64,000 nucleotides of DNA from Saprospiraceae bacterium (GCA_020631135.1 JAHDHU010000001.1:16850-80849); one strand, 5' to 3'. Counted from the first letter of the stretch, positions 1-10,246 are shown. Numbers and translations are program-made. The notes: generated by a model from the sequence alone, not told the origin.

Positions 1-191
1 TCTTGATCTAAAAAGACTCGACCCGAATTAGGTTTCACAAATCCAACAACCATATAAAAGGTTGTGGTTTTTCCGGCTCCATTGGGACCTAACAAACCGA
101 CAATTTCGCCCTGGTTTACTTGGATAGAGATCGATTGAACTACTTCTCGATTACTATAAATCTTGATTAAATCATTTGCCTTTAGGATCAT
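1..191 (-). CDS. lptB: LPS export ABC transporter ATPase LptB, N-terminal part (cut by window edge)
   Basis: Only the first 63 codons are inside the window. They carry a complete Walker A motif, [10 protein letters not shown], at residues 35-44, followed by [10 protein letters not shown], the TTFYM(I/V)VG context typical of LptB rather than of other ABC ATPases. LptB is the cytoplasmic ATPase that powers LptFGC extraction of lipopolysaccharide from the inner membrane. The ATG overlaps the last 20 bases of the upstream lipoprotein gene on the same strand, so the two are probably co-transcribed and translationally coupled. The family identification is by motif and is fairly secure; Walker B and the signature motif lie outside the window. 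Confidence 0.85.
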   Translation of the reverse strand, partial: MILKANDLIKIYSNREVVQSISIQVNQGEIVGLLGPNGAGKTTTFYMVVGFVKPNSGRVFLDQ

Positions 192-1794
192 CTTCTTCAA
201 AATTATTAAATAACATACTACTAATCTCAACTTCTAATTCCCAGTTTTCTTTTAATTTATCCAGTTCTTTAATTGCAATTCTTTCCGGTTGAATTTTATT
301 TGTAAAATCTGCCGGATCCCACTTTCCATTTTTGTTTCTATCTTCAATAATTATTAAGCTATACTTTTTAGGAAACAGCTCTTTTAAGGTGAGTTTTTCT
401 TGTTCCGGAAAGAAAGAAAACTTATCAATTTCTTTTTGACCGTCTAATAATTGTAAAACATAAACTTGATCCGAAGCAATGCTGTCGTGGACAAAATGAA
501 TTACACCTAACTGTTCTACATTTAAATATTCGAAAGAATAGCCAAAAGAATCATTATGCACCCCATTAAAGGAAATCAGACTGCTGTCTCTGACGGACAC
601 ATTGTAGGGTATGTTTGACAATCTGTTTGGTTCTATCTTCAAGGATTTTTTATCAGAAGAAATAGATAATTCAAAATCAATAGCTTGCTTGGAAGTGTCT
701 TGGACAATTATACTGTCTTTGTTAAATGTTAGAATGGGATAATCTAAAAATATCCTAAGACTATCACTGGGTACAATTTTAGATTCGCTTTTGCCTTCAT
801 CAATACCAATGCTGAATTCTTTCTTTTTCTTTTTACTCTTTGGTTTAATCTTAAAAGTATCTTGTTCTATGTACATTGAAAAAGATGGATTGTTAATAGT
901 GTCATACCAGATAAATAAAGAGTCTTTTTCAAAATGACTTAGATAGTTGATTTCTTTCGAAAAACTAAAGTCTGGCACTTTATCCAAATTACTACTAAAC
1001 CCGCATTTTATTTTGCCATCTTGATGGGCTTCTACAGTTAATACTTCAGGTGCTGAACCTGGTTTTGAAAGAAAGAGTTTGATGTCTTGGTCAAATGAGT
1101 CTGTTAGTTCGAATGCCGCATTCGCGAATGCGATATCTTCCACCAAAGAGTCCCAGGTATAACTTAAGTTTTCATCAGTAATGGCATAAATAGAAAAACT
1201 ATCCTGTTTAATATTTTCTATGATGAAATTTCCTTCTTTATCTGTTTTATCGAAGTAAAAAGGTTTTTCTGAATAAACAGCAGAGTCCTGAAGATTATCA
1301 TAAAGTAGCACTACGGCATTTTCAATCGGCTTACCATCTAATGCATTATAGACTTTTCCAGAAATTCTTAATGAGTCAAGTTTGTCACCAGTTCCAAAAA
1401 CGAAAGTAAAATTTTCAAGAATGTTGCCTTCACGAAAATCTTGTATTGCATTGCCAAAATTAATAGTATACGTTGCGCTGTCTCTCAGCACCTCATCTTC
1501 ACTAAAATCAATGGTCAGTTTTTTGCCGTATGACTTAAATTTTGGAAAATTTTTAAGAGGTGGTGATATTCCAATTTCTTTTAGTGGATTTTTAAGTTGT
1601 ATGTATTCATCAAAGACGAGCTCAATCTTATTGGGATAAAAATTGGTTTGGTAATTTTCAGTGGACTTAGATGCTTCCATTTTGGGAGGATCTTCATCTG
1701 GTTCTCCTCCGGTAAGTATTCCTTGAGAAGCACAATTCCACAAAAAGAAGGTGAAGCCGATAAATAAAATAAGATAAGCTTTCTTAAGGTTCAT
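172..1794 (-). CDS. Ig-like domain lipoprotein (SbsA_Ig type, LptB-linked)
   Basis: A 540-residue lipoprotein: a hydrophobic signal runs to residue 20 and Cys21 (LWNC) is the likely acylated residue. It is followed by a [10 protein letters not shown] stretch that matches the GGPKDTTPP start seen in Bacteroidota Ig-like lipoproteins. Residues about 45-135 look like a bacterial Ig-like (SbsA_Ig) domain and residues about 145-215 ([19 protein letters not shown]) like a carboxypeptidase-regulatory-like beta fold. The middle contains a Lys-rich stretch, [10 protein letters not shown]. The role is unknown; the surface or periplasmic location is inferred. Its start abuts the xerD stop with no gap, and its stop overlaps lptB by 20 bases. 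The peptide IAFANA inside it is encoded by a perfect 16-bp palindrome at 1117-1132. Confidence 0.75.
   Translation of the reverse strand: MNLKKAYLILFIGFTFFLWNCASQGILTGGEPDEDPPKMEASKSTENYQTNFYPNKIELVFDEYIQLKNPLKEIGISPPLKNFPKFKSYGKKLTIDFSEDEVLRDSATYTINFGNAIQDFREGNILENFTFVFGTGDKLDSLRISGKVYNALDGKPIENAVVLLYDNLQDSAVYSEKPFYFDKTDKEGNFIIENIKQDSFSIYAITDENLSYTWDSLVEDIAFANAAFELTDSFDQDIKLFLSKPGSAPEVLTVEAHQDGKIKCGFSSNLDKVPDFSFSKEINYLSHFEKDSLFIWYDTINNPSFSMYIEQDTFKIKPKSKKKKKEFSIGIDEGKSESKIVPSDSLRIFLDYPILTFNKDSIIVQDTSKQAIDFELSISSDKKSLKIEPNRLSNIPYNVSVRDSSLISFNGVHNDSFGYSFEYLNVEQLGVIHFVHDSIASDQVYVLQLLDGQKEIDKFSFFPEQEKLTLKELFPKKYSLIIIEDRNKNGKWDPADFTNKIQPERIAIKELDKLKENWELEVEISSMLFNNFEEDDPKGK
1117..1132. repeat. 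Perfect 16-bp palindrome CGCATTCGCGAATGCG, copy 1
   Basis: This GC-rich self-complementary 16-mer lies inside the Ig-like lipoprotein gene and is read as A-F-A-N-A within the peptide IAFANA. Two more perfect copies are at 23983-23998 and 36886-36901, and imperfect copies occur elsewhere (for example 32977-32993 and around 8048-8059). Three identical copies in 64 kb of AT-rich DNA cannot be chance. Confidence 0.9.
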
Positions 1795-2724
1795 CTAAGA
1801 ATATACGCTTGAATGCTGCTTTTTGTTTCTTGGGTGATACTTCAAGATAGTATCTCTTAAGAAATCTGTATTTAAATGAGTATAAATTTCTGTAGTAGTT
1901 ATGGATTCGTGACCCAACATATCTTGAACTGCTCTTAAATCTGCACCGCCTTCTACCAAATGTGTCGCAAATGAATGCCTAAAAGTATGTGGACTCACGT
2001 TTTTCTTTAGACCCGCTTTATCTACACAATCTTTGATTACATTAAAAACGGTTATTCTGGACAATTTTTTACCTCGTCTATTTAAAAAAAGAAAATCTTC
2101 GTGATCCGAATGGATATTATCCATATGGTTTCGATATCCTTCTACATAAAAACCGATTTGTTTTATAGCCTCACTTCCAATAGGCACAATGCGCTCTTTA
2201 TTGTTTTTTCCTAATACTTGAACAAATCCTTCACTAGGATAATAATGACTAAGCCTCAAAGTGATCAATTCAGAAACCCGAAGCCCACAAGCATAAAGTG
2301 TTTCCAACATTGCTCGATTTCGTTGACCATGGGCGGTACTCATGTCTATGGTTGCAAGTACCATTGTTATTTCATCGTAACTGAGGACATCTGGAATTTT
2401 TCTTGGGAGCTTTGGACCTTCTAATAGATCAGTAGGAGAGTCTTCAATAAGATCTTCTAGAAGTAAGAATTTGTAAAAGGCTTTAATTCCTGAGATAATT
2501 CGGGCTTGTGAGCGGGCACCTAATCCTATTTTATTTATCCAATGAATGAATTTTTCTAAGTCTTTAAAGCTCACTTCCAGCGGACTGATCATATTTTCTG
2601 ATGATAGAAAATATTGATGCAATTTCAACACGTCGTCTTCATAAGCCATTACGGAGTTTTCCGATAAAGAACGCTCTAACATCAAATAGGCCTTAAAACC
2701 ATTAATTGCTGAATTCCAGTCCAT
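1795..2724 (-). CDS. xerD: Site-specific tyrosine recombinase XerD
   Basis: A 309-residue tyrosine recombinase with an N-terminal SAM-like core-binding domain (residues 1-95) and a C-terminal catalytic domain. The catalytic residues are visible: Arg149 in CGLRVSEL, Lys173 in the beta-hairpin, His246 and Arg249 in HTFRHSF, His272 in LGHESI, and nucleophile Tyr281. XerC/XerD recombine dif sites to resolve chromosome dimers at FtsK. The N-terminus ([15 protein letters not shown]) resembles Bacteroidota XerD. The length is close to the usual 300. No integron, phage or transposon genes surround it, which argues for a housekeeping Xer enzyme. It starts divergently from the DUF4856 operon and probably leads the xerD-lipoprotein-lptB operon. 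Confidence 0.88.
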   Translation of the reverse strand: MDWNSAINGFKAYLMLERSLSENSVMAYEDDVLKLHQYFLSSENMISPLEVSFKDLEKFIHWINKIGLGARSQARIISGIKAFYKFLLLEDLIEDSPTDLLEGPKLPRKIPDVLSYDEITMVLATIDMSTAHGQRNRAMLETLYACGLRVSELITLRLSHYYPSEGFVQVLGKNNKERIVPIGSEAIKQIGFYVEGYRNHMDNIHSDHEDFLFLNRRGKKLSRITVFNVIKDCVDKAGLKKNVSPHTFRHSFATHLVEGGADLRAVQDMLGHESITTTEIYTHLNTDFLRDTILKYHPRNKKQHSSVYS

Positions 2725-2895
2725 CCCTTAAAGATATTAAAGAAAATCGTAATATGTTATGGCGCTTAATTGACAGAATGATTAAAATTTAAAAGGTTTT
2801 TGTCATTTCTGTTTAAAGGAGCTTTTTTCTTTCATTTTTTAAGAATCTGTTCGTTTATTTGTGCTTAATTAGATTAAATCCAAATAAAAATAGCA

Positions 2896-4092
2896 GTGAT
2901 AATCAACCGCATAGTTGTTCTTTTATTCATTATTGGATTCAGTGCTTGTGAAGAAAGCAGCAATATTGATGTTCCAATCACATATAACTTCGAACGAAAT
3001 GGAGAATCTTCGGTTTCTTTTGAGGGCCAAACGATAAGAATTTTAATGGCTGAAGAGTTGATTAGCTCAATGGCTGACTTTAATCAAACAAAAGAACAGT
3101 TGTTAGAAATGTATTCTAATCAAACTTCTAATGGTGATGATGCCAATCCATTTAGTATTGAATGGTTAAATGAATCGACTAAAAGCATAAAATCAAAAGT
3201 TGCTGCCTCAAGAGATTTTTATTCTGCGAACGCAGCAGAAAGCGCTTTAATCAGGGGAGATCTAGAATCATGGATTCTAAATCAAGTTCAAGAAATATAT
3301 AGTAATCAATCGGTAGCTGCCACGAAGGGACAGGCTGGCCAAATTGCCGATGGTAGCTCAGTAAGATATGTCAATAAAAAAGGATTAGAATACAATCAAG
3401 TTGTAGGTAAGGCATTAATTGGAGCTTTGATGATAGATCAAATGTGTAACAATTACTTAAGCCAATCGGTTTTGGATGAAGCTGACAATATTGACAATAA
3501 CGATGCTGGAATATTAGCTATGGATAAGAATTATACTACGATGGAACACAAATGGGATGAAGCCTATGGATATCTTTTTGGAGCTTCTGCCAATAGCGAT
3601 GATCCAACAGGGACAATTGGAAGTGATGATTCATTCTTAAACAAATACCTCGGGAGAGTAGATGGAGATGATGATTTTTCTGGAATCGGAATAGATATTT
3701 ACAATGCATTTAAATTGGGCCGAGCAGCCATTGTTGCCGGTAACTATAAAGTTAGAGATGAGCAAGCCGAAATACTAAGAGAAAAATTGGCTACAGTTAT
3801 TGGGGTAAGAGCAGTTTATTATTTACAGAAAGGAAAAAATTCATTGTCTTCCAGAGCATGGGGCACTGCCTTTCATGATTTGTCTGAAGGATTTGGATTT
3901 ATTTATAGCCTGCAATTTTGTCGACAAAGCAATAGTTCATTGCCTTATTTTTCTCGAACTGAGGTTAACAACTTTATTGAGCAATTATTGGAAGCTAACG
4001 GATTTTGGGATGTTTCAGCAAATACTTTAGATCAAATCTCTAAAGAGATAGCTGACAAATTTGAATTCACAGTGGAACAAGCAGCCAATTAA
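2896..4092 (+). CDS. DUF4856 domain lipoprotein
   Basis: A 398-residue protein using a GTG start, supported by an immediately following signal peptide ending in the lipobox FSAC with Cys18. The mature part begins VPITYNFERN...VSFEGQT, the opening typical of the DUF4856 family, which is known from Bacteroidota and commonly sits beside imelysin genes. It is mostly alpha-helical and has no recognisable catalytic motif. It leads a four-gene plus-strand operon: imelysin follows after 9 bases, then HTTM and a FecA-like receptor. A surface or periplasmic metal-binding or metal-sensing role is inferred from this context only. Upstream, 171 bases separate it from xerD; I see no perfect TAnnTTTG box there. 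Confidence 0.75.
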   Translation: MIINRIVVLLFIIGFSACEESSNIDVPITYNFERNGESSVSFEGQTIRILMAEELISSMADFNQTKEQLLEMYSNQTSNGDDANPFSIEWLNESTKSIKSKVAASRDFYSANAAESALIRGDLESWILNQVQEIYSNQSVAATKGQAGQIADGSSVRYVNKKGLEYNQVVGKALIGALMIDQMCNNYLSQSVLDEADNIDNNDAGILAMDKNYTTMEHKWDEAYGYLFGASANSDDPTGTIGSDDSFLNKYLGRVDGDDDFSGIGIDIYNAFKLGRAAIVAGNYKVRDEQAEILREKLATVIGVRAVYYLQKGKNSLSSRAWGTAFHDLSEGFGFIYSLQFCRQSNSSLPYFSRTEVNNFIEQLLEANGFWDVSANTLDQISKEIADKFEFTVEQAAN

Positions 4093-4101
4093 TTTAAAGA
4101 A

Positions 4102-5205
4102 ATGTCTAAAGCGAAATACATAATTTGTTTTTTGAGTTTGAGTGTATTGTTTTTGCACTCTTGTGGTGATGCTGAAAAGTCCTTCAATGATGAATATGAT
4201 CGCCAAGCGATGTTGGCGTTTTGGGCTGATCAAATAATTATTCCCGCCTTCGCGGAATACAACACGAAACTTATTGAACTTGATACCGATGCAACGAATT
4301 TTATTTCCAATCCCTCTGTTACATCCTTAAATGAACTCAGAGAGAGTTATATTCTAGCTGCTAAAAATTGGCAATATGTTTCCATGTTTGATATCGGCAA
4401 AGCAGAGGAAATCGGTCTAAGAAATTACAGCAATATTTTCCCAACAAACGAATCTGAAATCGAATCAAATATTACCGCCAATGCGTATGACTTGAGTTTG
4501 CCTTCTAACTTTGATGCACAGGGATTGCCAGCATTGGATTATTTGTTGTTTGGTTCCGGTTCGAGTGATGCTGAAATTTTGAATTTTTTTTCAGTAACAA
4601 GTCGTACTAATTATTTAAAAGCCTTGACTCAAAGACTTGTTGAATTAACTACCATGGTTTTAAATGATTGGAACAGTAGCTTTCGCGAGACTTTTGTTTC
4701 AAATGATGGATCATCTGCAATTTCTTCGGTGGATAAGTTGACCAACGATTTTTTACTTTATTATGAAAAGTTTTTTCGAGCAGGTAAAATAGGAATACCA
4801 GCAGGAATCTTTTCAGGGAATATTGCCGGTGAAAAAGTAGAGGCTCCTTATTCGGGTCAATATTCTAAGATGTTGTTTGAAGAATCACTAAAAGCAATTC
4901 AAAAATTTTATCAAGGCATTTCATTTGATGGAACTGTATCCGGACCTAGTTTACGAGATTACACGGATTACGCGACAGAAATCACAGGAGTTTCAAACAT
5001 TTCTTCGAGAGTTTTAAACGGGTGGGACATAGTAGAGGAAAAAATCCAAGAATTAGATGCTGATTTTAAAAATCAGATCGAAAACGACAATGGTAAAATG
5101 CTTGAAACTTATGATGAAATTCAAAAAGTGGTAGTAATACTAAAAGTAGATATGATGCAAGCGCTTTGCATACAGGTTGATTTTGTTGACGCTGATGGTG
5201 ATTGA
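4102..5205 (+). CDS. Imelysin family lipoprotein (IrpA / peptidase M75-like)
   Basis: A 367-residue lipoprotein: signal peptide to residue 20 and lipobox LHSC with Cys21. Imelysins are two-bundle helical periplasmic or surface proteins linked to iron uptake (IrpA, algal and bacterial EfeO relatives). The region aligned with the classical GxHxxE metal site reads QGLPALDYLLFG at residues 140-151, so the conserved His and Glu are replaced. This substitution is seen in other Bacteroidota imelysins, and it makes peptidase activity unlikely. Its stop codon overlaps the next ATG in a TGATG junction, indicating translational coupling within the DUF4856-imelysin-HTTM-receptor operon. Confidence 0.82.
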   Translation: MSKAKYIICFLSLSVLFLHSCGDAEKSFNDEYDRQAMLAFWADQIIIPAFAEYNTKLIELDTDATNFISNPSVTSLNELRESYILAAKNWQYVSMFDIGKAEEIGLRNYSNIFPTNESEIESNITANAYDLSLPSNFDAQGLPALDYLLFGSGSSDAEILNFFSVTSRTNYLKALTQRLVELTTMVLNDWNSSFRETFVSNDGSSAISSVDKLTNDFLLYYEKFFRAGKIGIPAGIFSGNIAGEKVEAPYSGQYSKMLFEESLKAIQKFYQGISFDGTVSGPSLRDYTDYATEITGVSNISSRVLNGWDIVEEKIQELDADFKNQIENDNGKMLETYDEIQKVVVILKVDMMQALCIQVDFVDADGD

Positions 5206-6557
5206 TGATAGCAAGCATTGACAAGTATTTGAACAAAACAACGAAGGCCGCTCCATTAGCGGTCTTTCGTATTTTATTTGGGATGCTCATGAGTTTTAGC
5301 ATCATTAGATTTTGGTATCATGGTTGGATTGAAAAATTGTATCTAGAACCAAAATTTCATTTTCACTATTTGGGATTTGAATGGATACAGGTTCCTGGAA
5401 GATGGGTTTATCTCCTCTTTTTTATTTGCGGAGTTTCTGCATTGCTATTTGCACTGGGTTTTAAATATCGACTTAGTATAATTACATTTTTCTTGAGTTT
5501 TACTTACATCGAGTTGATGGATAAGACCACCTACTTGAATCATTATTATTTTGTTTCGGTGGTTAGCCTCATCTTAATTTTCCTGCCAGCTAACATGTGG
5601 TTTTCCATCGATGCGACTCGAGATAAAAACCTACGATCAGCCAATATTCCTAGATGGTGTATTGACAGTGTGATGCTATTTGTTGCGTTGGTTTATTTTT
5701 ATGCGGGACTTGCTAAACTCAATTCGGATTGGATGCTTAATGCATTGCCTTTAGGTATATGGTTGCCAATCAAGTCGAATATTCCAATCATTGGACCGCT
5801 ATTGGATGAGAAATGGTTGCATTATTTATTTAGCTGGGGTGGAGCAATTTATGATCTCACTATAGTTTTTTTCTTAATGTGGAGGAGAACCAGGTTGTTT
5901 GCGTTTGCTGCCGTAGTCTTCTTTCACTTAATCACTCGAATATTATTTCCGATTGGGATGTTTCCATATATCATGATCATAAGTACTTTGTTATTTTTCG
6001 ATGCTTCCATTCATGAATATGTACTAAAAAAAATTGACCGCTTTATAGGTAAGTCTTTTTATCACAATGAAAACAAAACGAGTATAGTAAATAAAAGTGA
6101 TTTCACATCAAAGCTTGCCCCTATCATGGTAGCAGTTGTGTTGATCATACAAATTGTACTTCCTTGGAGATTTACCCTTTATCCAGGAAATCTATTTTGG
6201 ACAGAACAAGGCTATCGTTTTTCGTGGCGAGTGATGTTGATGGAAAAAACGGCATACGCTAATTTTAAAATCGTAGATGGTGAAACAGGAAAACGGTTTT
6301 ATGTACAGAATGAAGATTTTCTGACTCCGTTCCAGCAAAAACAAATGAGCACCCAAGCTGATTTTATTGTAGAGTATGCTCATTATTTGGGCAAGCATTT
6401 CGAAGATCAAGGACATCAAAATGTTGAGGTGTATGTCGAAAGTGTTGCTTCTCTGAATGGGAGGCCAAGCCAAGAATATATTCGTTCAGATGTGGATTTA
6501 CTTAAGATTAAAAATTCATTAAAACACAAAGATATTTTCGTTCCAATCAATGATTAG
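5205..6557 (+). CDS. HTTM domain membrane protein (vitamin K-dependent gamma-carboxylase-like)
   Basis: A 450-residue polytopic inner-membrane protein. Several hydrophobic helices fill residues 15-285, a further helix lies near residue 305, and a soluble C-terminal region of about 130 residues follows. The motif pattern (FRILFGMLMSFSIIRF, YFYAGLAKLNSDW) is that of HTTM proteins, which share a fold with vitamin K-dependent gamma-carboxylase. I chose the ATG at 5205, which overlaps the imelysin stop as TGATG; a TTG one codon earlier (5202) is possible. The 3' end overlaps the receptor gene by 8 bases. In Bacteroidota, HTTM genes recur beside imelysin and DUF4856 genes, but the reaction catalysed here is unknown. 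Confidence 0.8.
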   Translation: MIASIDKYLNKTTKAAPLAVFRILFGMLMSFSIIRFWYHGWIEKLYLEPKFHFHYLGFEWIQVPGRWVYLLFFICGVSALLFALGFKYRLSIITFFLSFTYIELMDKTTYLNHYYFVSVVSLILIFLPANMWFSIDATRDKNLRSANIPRWCIDSVMLFVALVYFYAGLAKLNSDWMLNALPLGIWLPIKSNIPIIGPLLDEKWLHYLFSWGGAIYDLTIVFFLMWRRTRLFAFAAVVFFHLITRILFPIGMFPYIMIISTLLFFDASIHEYVLKKIDRFIGKSFYHNENKTSIVNKSDFTSKLAPIMVAVVLIIQIVLPWRFTLYPGNLFWTEQGYRFSWRVMLMEKTAYANFKIVDGETGKRFYVQNEDFLTPFQQKQMSTQADFIVEYAHYLGKHFEDQGHQNVEVYVESVASLNGRPSQEYIRSDVDLLKIKNSLKHKDIFVPIND

Positions 6558-9024
6558 GCTTAAGAAAAATATCACGCTAATAATTTTTTTCTTTCCAATC
6601 GTTTTGATTGGACAATATACCTTAAAGGTTAATGTAGTTTCAGAAGAAGAAAATTTGCCATTGCAAAATGTAGAGCTATATCATAAAGTAGAAGGGAAAA
6701 TTTATTTGAGTGATGCTAAGGGGTTTTTGCAAATTGATGATTTGGCAAAAGCGAAGCATGAATTTTTAGTTTTTAGAGAAGATTTTGATATTCTGAATAA
6801 AGAAATTGATCTTGATTCTGACACAACGATATTGATTCAATTGAGATCATTATCCGTTGCATTAAATGCCATCGAAATAGCTGAACGAAAAAAAGAAATT
6901 TTCCAAATCAGGCATCTCAAAGACGTGGAAGGCACGGCAATTTACGCAGGGAAAAAGTCTGAAGTTGTATTGATGGATTTGGTCCGAGGAAATGTGGCCA
7001 TCAATCAAGCACGTCAAGTATACGCTCAGGTTTCTGGTCTAAATATTTACGAAGGATCAGATGGTGGATTACAATTAAATTTAGGAGGCAGAGGTTTGGA
7101 CCCCAATCGTACATCTAATTTTAATACAAGGCAAAATGGATACGATATCAGTGCAGATGTTTTAGGTTATCCAGAAAATTACTATACACCACCTACAGAA
7201 GCATTGGAAGAAATTCGCATTGTAAGAGGCGCAAGTTCTTTACAGTACGGAACTCAGTTTGGAGGTTTGATAGATTTTCGAATAAAGAAAGCCCCAAACT
7301 TTAAAAAATTTGATTTGCAAACTAGCCATACAATTGGTTCTTATGGTTTGTATTCGAGCTTGACAAATTTTGGTGTCAACCGATCAAAGGTTTCGGTCAA
7401 TGGTTTTTATCAATATAAGAGAGGTAATGGTTTTCGAGAAAATTCACAATTTAAATCGAACAATTTGTGGCTTGCTGTTGATTACAAATTGAGTACGCAG
7501 ACCAACGTCGAATTCGAGTTTACCTACTTTAATTATTTGGCCAAACAGGCAGGTGGATTGACAGATCAACAATTTGAAATAGATCCTCAGATGAGTACTA
7601 GATCCAGAAATTGGTTTGGGGTAGATTGGAAATTATATAATCTAGAGTTTATTCATGAGTTTAAAAAAGATCATAAAATTTCGTTGAGCTTATTTGCTTT
7701 GGATGCTGCGCGTAATGCCTTAGGATTTAGAGGGAATCCTTCCAATTTAAATGAAAATCCAATAACCGCCTTAGATGAGCAGGATTTACAAGGTCAATTT
7801 ATTTTACCGAGAGACTTAATCAAAGGAACTTTTAGAAATGCGGGATTTGAATTTAGATATATTCAGCCTTTATATGTTGGCGAAATAAAGTCTATCGCTT
7901 TGGTTGGACAAAAGTTGTTCAAAGCAAAAAACGCATCGATCCAAGGACCTGGTTCAAATGGTGTAGATCCTGAGTTTAGTTTTTCGAATGAATTGTATCC
8001 TGATTATCCCAGCCAATCCAATTTTCTATTTCCTAATTTTAATTATTCCGCATTCGCGGAAAATATATTTTATCTAAATCCACGATTTTCTATTACTCCT
8101 GGCATAAGATGGGAATACATTAAAACCCAATCAGAAGGAAATTACAATCAGGTAATTTTTGATAACGCAGGAAATCCAATCGCCAATAACCTCTTGACGG
8201 ATGATCGACTCTTAGAAAGAAATTTTTTATTGTTGGGTATTGGAATTCAACATAAGAAGAGTGAAAATTTTCAATGCGTTTTCAACTTTTCTCAAAACTA
8301 TAGATCGGTAACTTTTAGTGATATTCGAACAGTGAGTCCAACCTTCGTTATCGATCCTGATATCAAAGACGAAACAGGATTTACAGCGGACTTTGGAATA
8401 AAAGGGAGGTATGGAAAATACCTTTCTTATGACCTAAGTACTTACGGTATTCTATATGACAATAGGATAGGAATTATTTTGGATGATCGTGCAAATCGGA
8501 TTAGGAAAAATATTGGTAAAGCTTTAATAGGAGGTCTTGAATCTTTGTTGACTTTTAACCCAGTACGTTTTATCAATGACTCTACTTCATTATGGTCAAC
8601 AAACATGTTCGTCAATATGGCTATCACTACCTCCCGTTATATTGAATCTGAAGAAAGCAATGTTGTAGGAAAACAAGTAGAGTTTATACCTCTAATAAAT
8701 TTAAAAACGGGTGTTGATTTGGCTTACAAACGAACTCAGATAAGTGCCCAATACAGTTTTATTTCAAAGCAGTATACGGATGTTCAAAATTCTTCGATAG
8801 CTCCAGCTGGAGATAATCGAAGTGGTATAATTGGAGAAATTCCTGCTTATCAAATATTCGACTTGCATCTAAGTCATAATTTGGATAGAGTCGAAATTAG
8901 TGCTGGAGTAAATAATTTGTTCGACGCTGCCTATTTTACTCGACGTGCAACGGGTTATCCTGGTCCAGGAATAATTCCTTCGACTGGCAGAAACTTTTAC
9001 TTTGGTGTCAATTGGAAGCTTTGA
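6550..9024 (+). CDS. TonB-dependent receptor, FecA-like
   Basis: An 824-residue outer-membrane receptor. A signal peptide ends near Gly21-Gln22, a carboxypeptidase-regulatory-like beta domain covers about residues 25-105, and the plug begins near residue 115 with RHLKDVEGTAIYAGKKSEV. The sequence NLGGRGLDPNRTSNFN and YTPPTEALEEIRIVRGAS is strongly reminiscent of FecA-type ferric citrate receptors. The barrel ends in a C-terminal aromatic-containing strand (NFYFGVNWKL). It imports a TonB-ExbBD-energised ligand, plausibly a ferric chelate, though the ligand cannot be read from sequence. It is the last gene of the DUF4856-imelysin-HTTM operon and starts 8 bases inside the HTTM gene. It overlaps the convergent minus-strand gene by 17 bases. 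Confidence 0.88.
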   Translation: MIRLKKNITLIIFFFPIVLIGQYTLKVNVVSEEENLPLQNVELYHKVEGKIYLSDAKGFLQIDDLAKAKHEFLVFREDFDILNKEIDLDSDTTILIQLRSLSVALNAIEIAERKKEIFQIRHLKDVEGTAIYAGKKSEVVLMDLVRGNVAINQARQVYAQVSGLNIYEGSDGGLQLNLGGRGLDPNRTSNFNTRQNGYDISADVLGYPENYYTPPTEALEEIRIVRGASSLQYGTQFGGLIDFRIKKAPNFKKFDLQTSHTIGSYGLYSSLTNFGVNRSKVSVNGFYQYKRGNGFRENSQFKSNNLWLAVDYKLSTQTNVEFEFTYFNYLAKQAGGLTDQQFEIDPQMSTRSRNWFGVDWKLYNLEFIHEFKKDHKISLSLFALDAARNALGFRGNPSNLNENPITALDEQDLQGQFILPRDLIKGTFRNAGFEFRYIQPLYVGEIKSIALVGQKLFKAKNASIQGPGSNGVDPEFSFSNELYPDYPSQSNFLFPNFNYSAFAENIFYLNPRFSITPGIRWEYIKTQSEGNYNQVIFDNAGNPIANNLLTDDRLLERNFLLLGIGIQHKKSENFQCVFNFSQNYRSVTFSDIRTVSPTFVIDPDIKDETGFTADFGIKGRYGKYLSYDLSTYGILYDNRIGIILDDRANRIRKNIGKALIGGLESLLTFNPVRFINDSTSLWSTNMFVNMAITTSRYIESEESNVVGKQVEFIPLINLKTGVDLAYKRTQISAQYSFISKQYTDVQNSSIAPAGDNRSGIIGEIPAYQIFDLHLSHNLDRVEISAGVNNLFDAAYFTRRATGYPGPGIIPSTGRNFYFGVNWKL

Positions 9025-10246
9025 GTTTTTTATCAAATTGGGGCTTGTCATAACGCCTCTCAAGAATATATATTTCGGAGATCGATCCTTCGCCTTCTAA
9101 TATTTCAATTCTTAGTTTTTTACATTGTTTTGGAAAAATACCATCAGCCATTACCACAGAGAAACCAGGCATGTGCTCTGTGGATAAATTCAGATATTGT
9201 GGATTTTCAAGAGAAATAGTTTTATTCCCTCCTTTTCCAATCCATGGTTCTGTAGAGTGATAGCGAACGTCATTGGTTAAGATTTTGAGTTTTTTTATTT
9301 TATTCGACTTGACAAAATTTTCTTTACTGGAATAATCTCCACTAAGCATCATCAAACCAAGTATTGATTTACCATTTTCACCTTCAAAAGAGAATTCTAT
9401 GCAATCACCTTCAGTTCCTTCCCAGGTTGTTTTCACGTCACCATCGATTAGATTACAAACCCATTCTTCATTTGTAGAACACTTTATGTTTGTTATATGA
9501 GAGTCAGATAATTTTTTCTTCTTAATAAACTTTGACAATTTAATGGGGATGGTGTTGTATTGAATCTCGATTCTGCCTGCTTGTTTTAAATCAAAATTTG
9601 AAGACGAATGTGTAAATCTGTGATTTATAACTTCATAATCTTTAAGTCCTGTCACCTCATATTGAGCACCTTGATTTCCAATATCGGATATGTCAATGGA
9701 AACATTCATTTTCTTTACGATTCCATTATCCCAATTCTTGGAAGGATTGAGGTCGTAGGTAAAATGTCTTTCTGTAAACTCGGGGATTTCTTTGAAGCCA
9801 AGTTTTTTGTCCCTTAAGGTGTTTTTAATTTTATACTTTATTGTCAGTTTTTTTGTTTCTTTTGATTTGAAAAAGAGATTAAGCGAAGACCATTTCCTGT
9901 GTACCTTATATTTTTTTTGTTTTCTGCGTTCACTCAAATATTCAATACCATAAGTGCTTGCAGAATATAAATTATCAACGATCCATTGTGATACTTTCAA
10001 AGGTTGCTCATTTTCATAAGCATTAAAATATTTTAGACAGTCATTGCCTCGACTAAAAACTTTTAGAGGATCCCCAAACCACCAATCGGTTTCGAACGCA
10101 TCAACTGGAAATCCGTATGCTACTTTTTGACTCGGACCGTTATTTTTTAAATGGTATTCCACGGTTATCTCCGTGTAATCTCCAACTATTTTGATCTTTA
10201 AATTTTCTTGGAGTAAGGTGATATCTGCAATTTGTAGCAAACGCAT
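9008..10246 (-). CDS. Discoidin-like C-terminal domain protein, probably exported; 5' end frameshifted
   Basis: The open frame encodes 412 residues. The N-terminal half is beta-rich and unrecognised (repeated alternating strands such as ITVEYHLKNNG). Residues about 265-400 resemble a galactose-binding/discoidin-like module of the NADase-type glycan-binding kind (LIDGDVKTTWEG, then NKIKKLKIL). It lacks its own signal peptide and an in-frame TAG lies three codons before the ATG. The other frame immediately upstream encodes a good signal peptide (start 10331), so the native gene probably runs 9008-10331 with a one-base frame error near 10246-10258. The function is unknown; an extracellular glycan- or surface-binding role is inference. 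Confidence 0.6.
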   Translation of the reverse strand: MRLLQIADITLLQENLKIKIVGDYTEITVEYHLKNNGPSQKVAYGFPVDAFETDWWFGDPLKVFSRGNDCLKYFNAYENEQPLKVSQWIVDNLYSASTYGIEYLSERRKQKKYKVHRKWSSLNLFFKSKETKKLTIKYKIKNTLRDKKLGFKEIPEFTERHFTYDLNPSKNWDNGIVKKMNVSIDISDIGNQGAQYEVTGLKDYEVINHRFTHSSSNFDLKQAGRIEIQYNTIPIKLSKFIKKKKLSDSHITNIKCSTNEEWVCNLIDGDVKTTWEGTEGDCIEFSFEGENGKSILGLMMLSGDYSSKENFVKSNKIKKLKILTNDVRYHSTEPWIGKGGNKTISLENPQYLNLSTEHMPGFSVVMADGIFPKQCKKLRIEILEGEGSISEIYILERRYDKPQFDKKLKASN

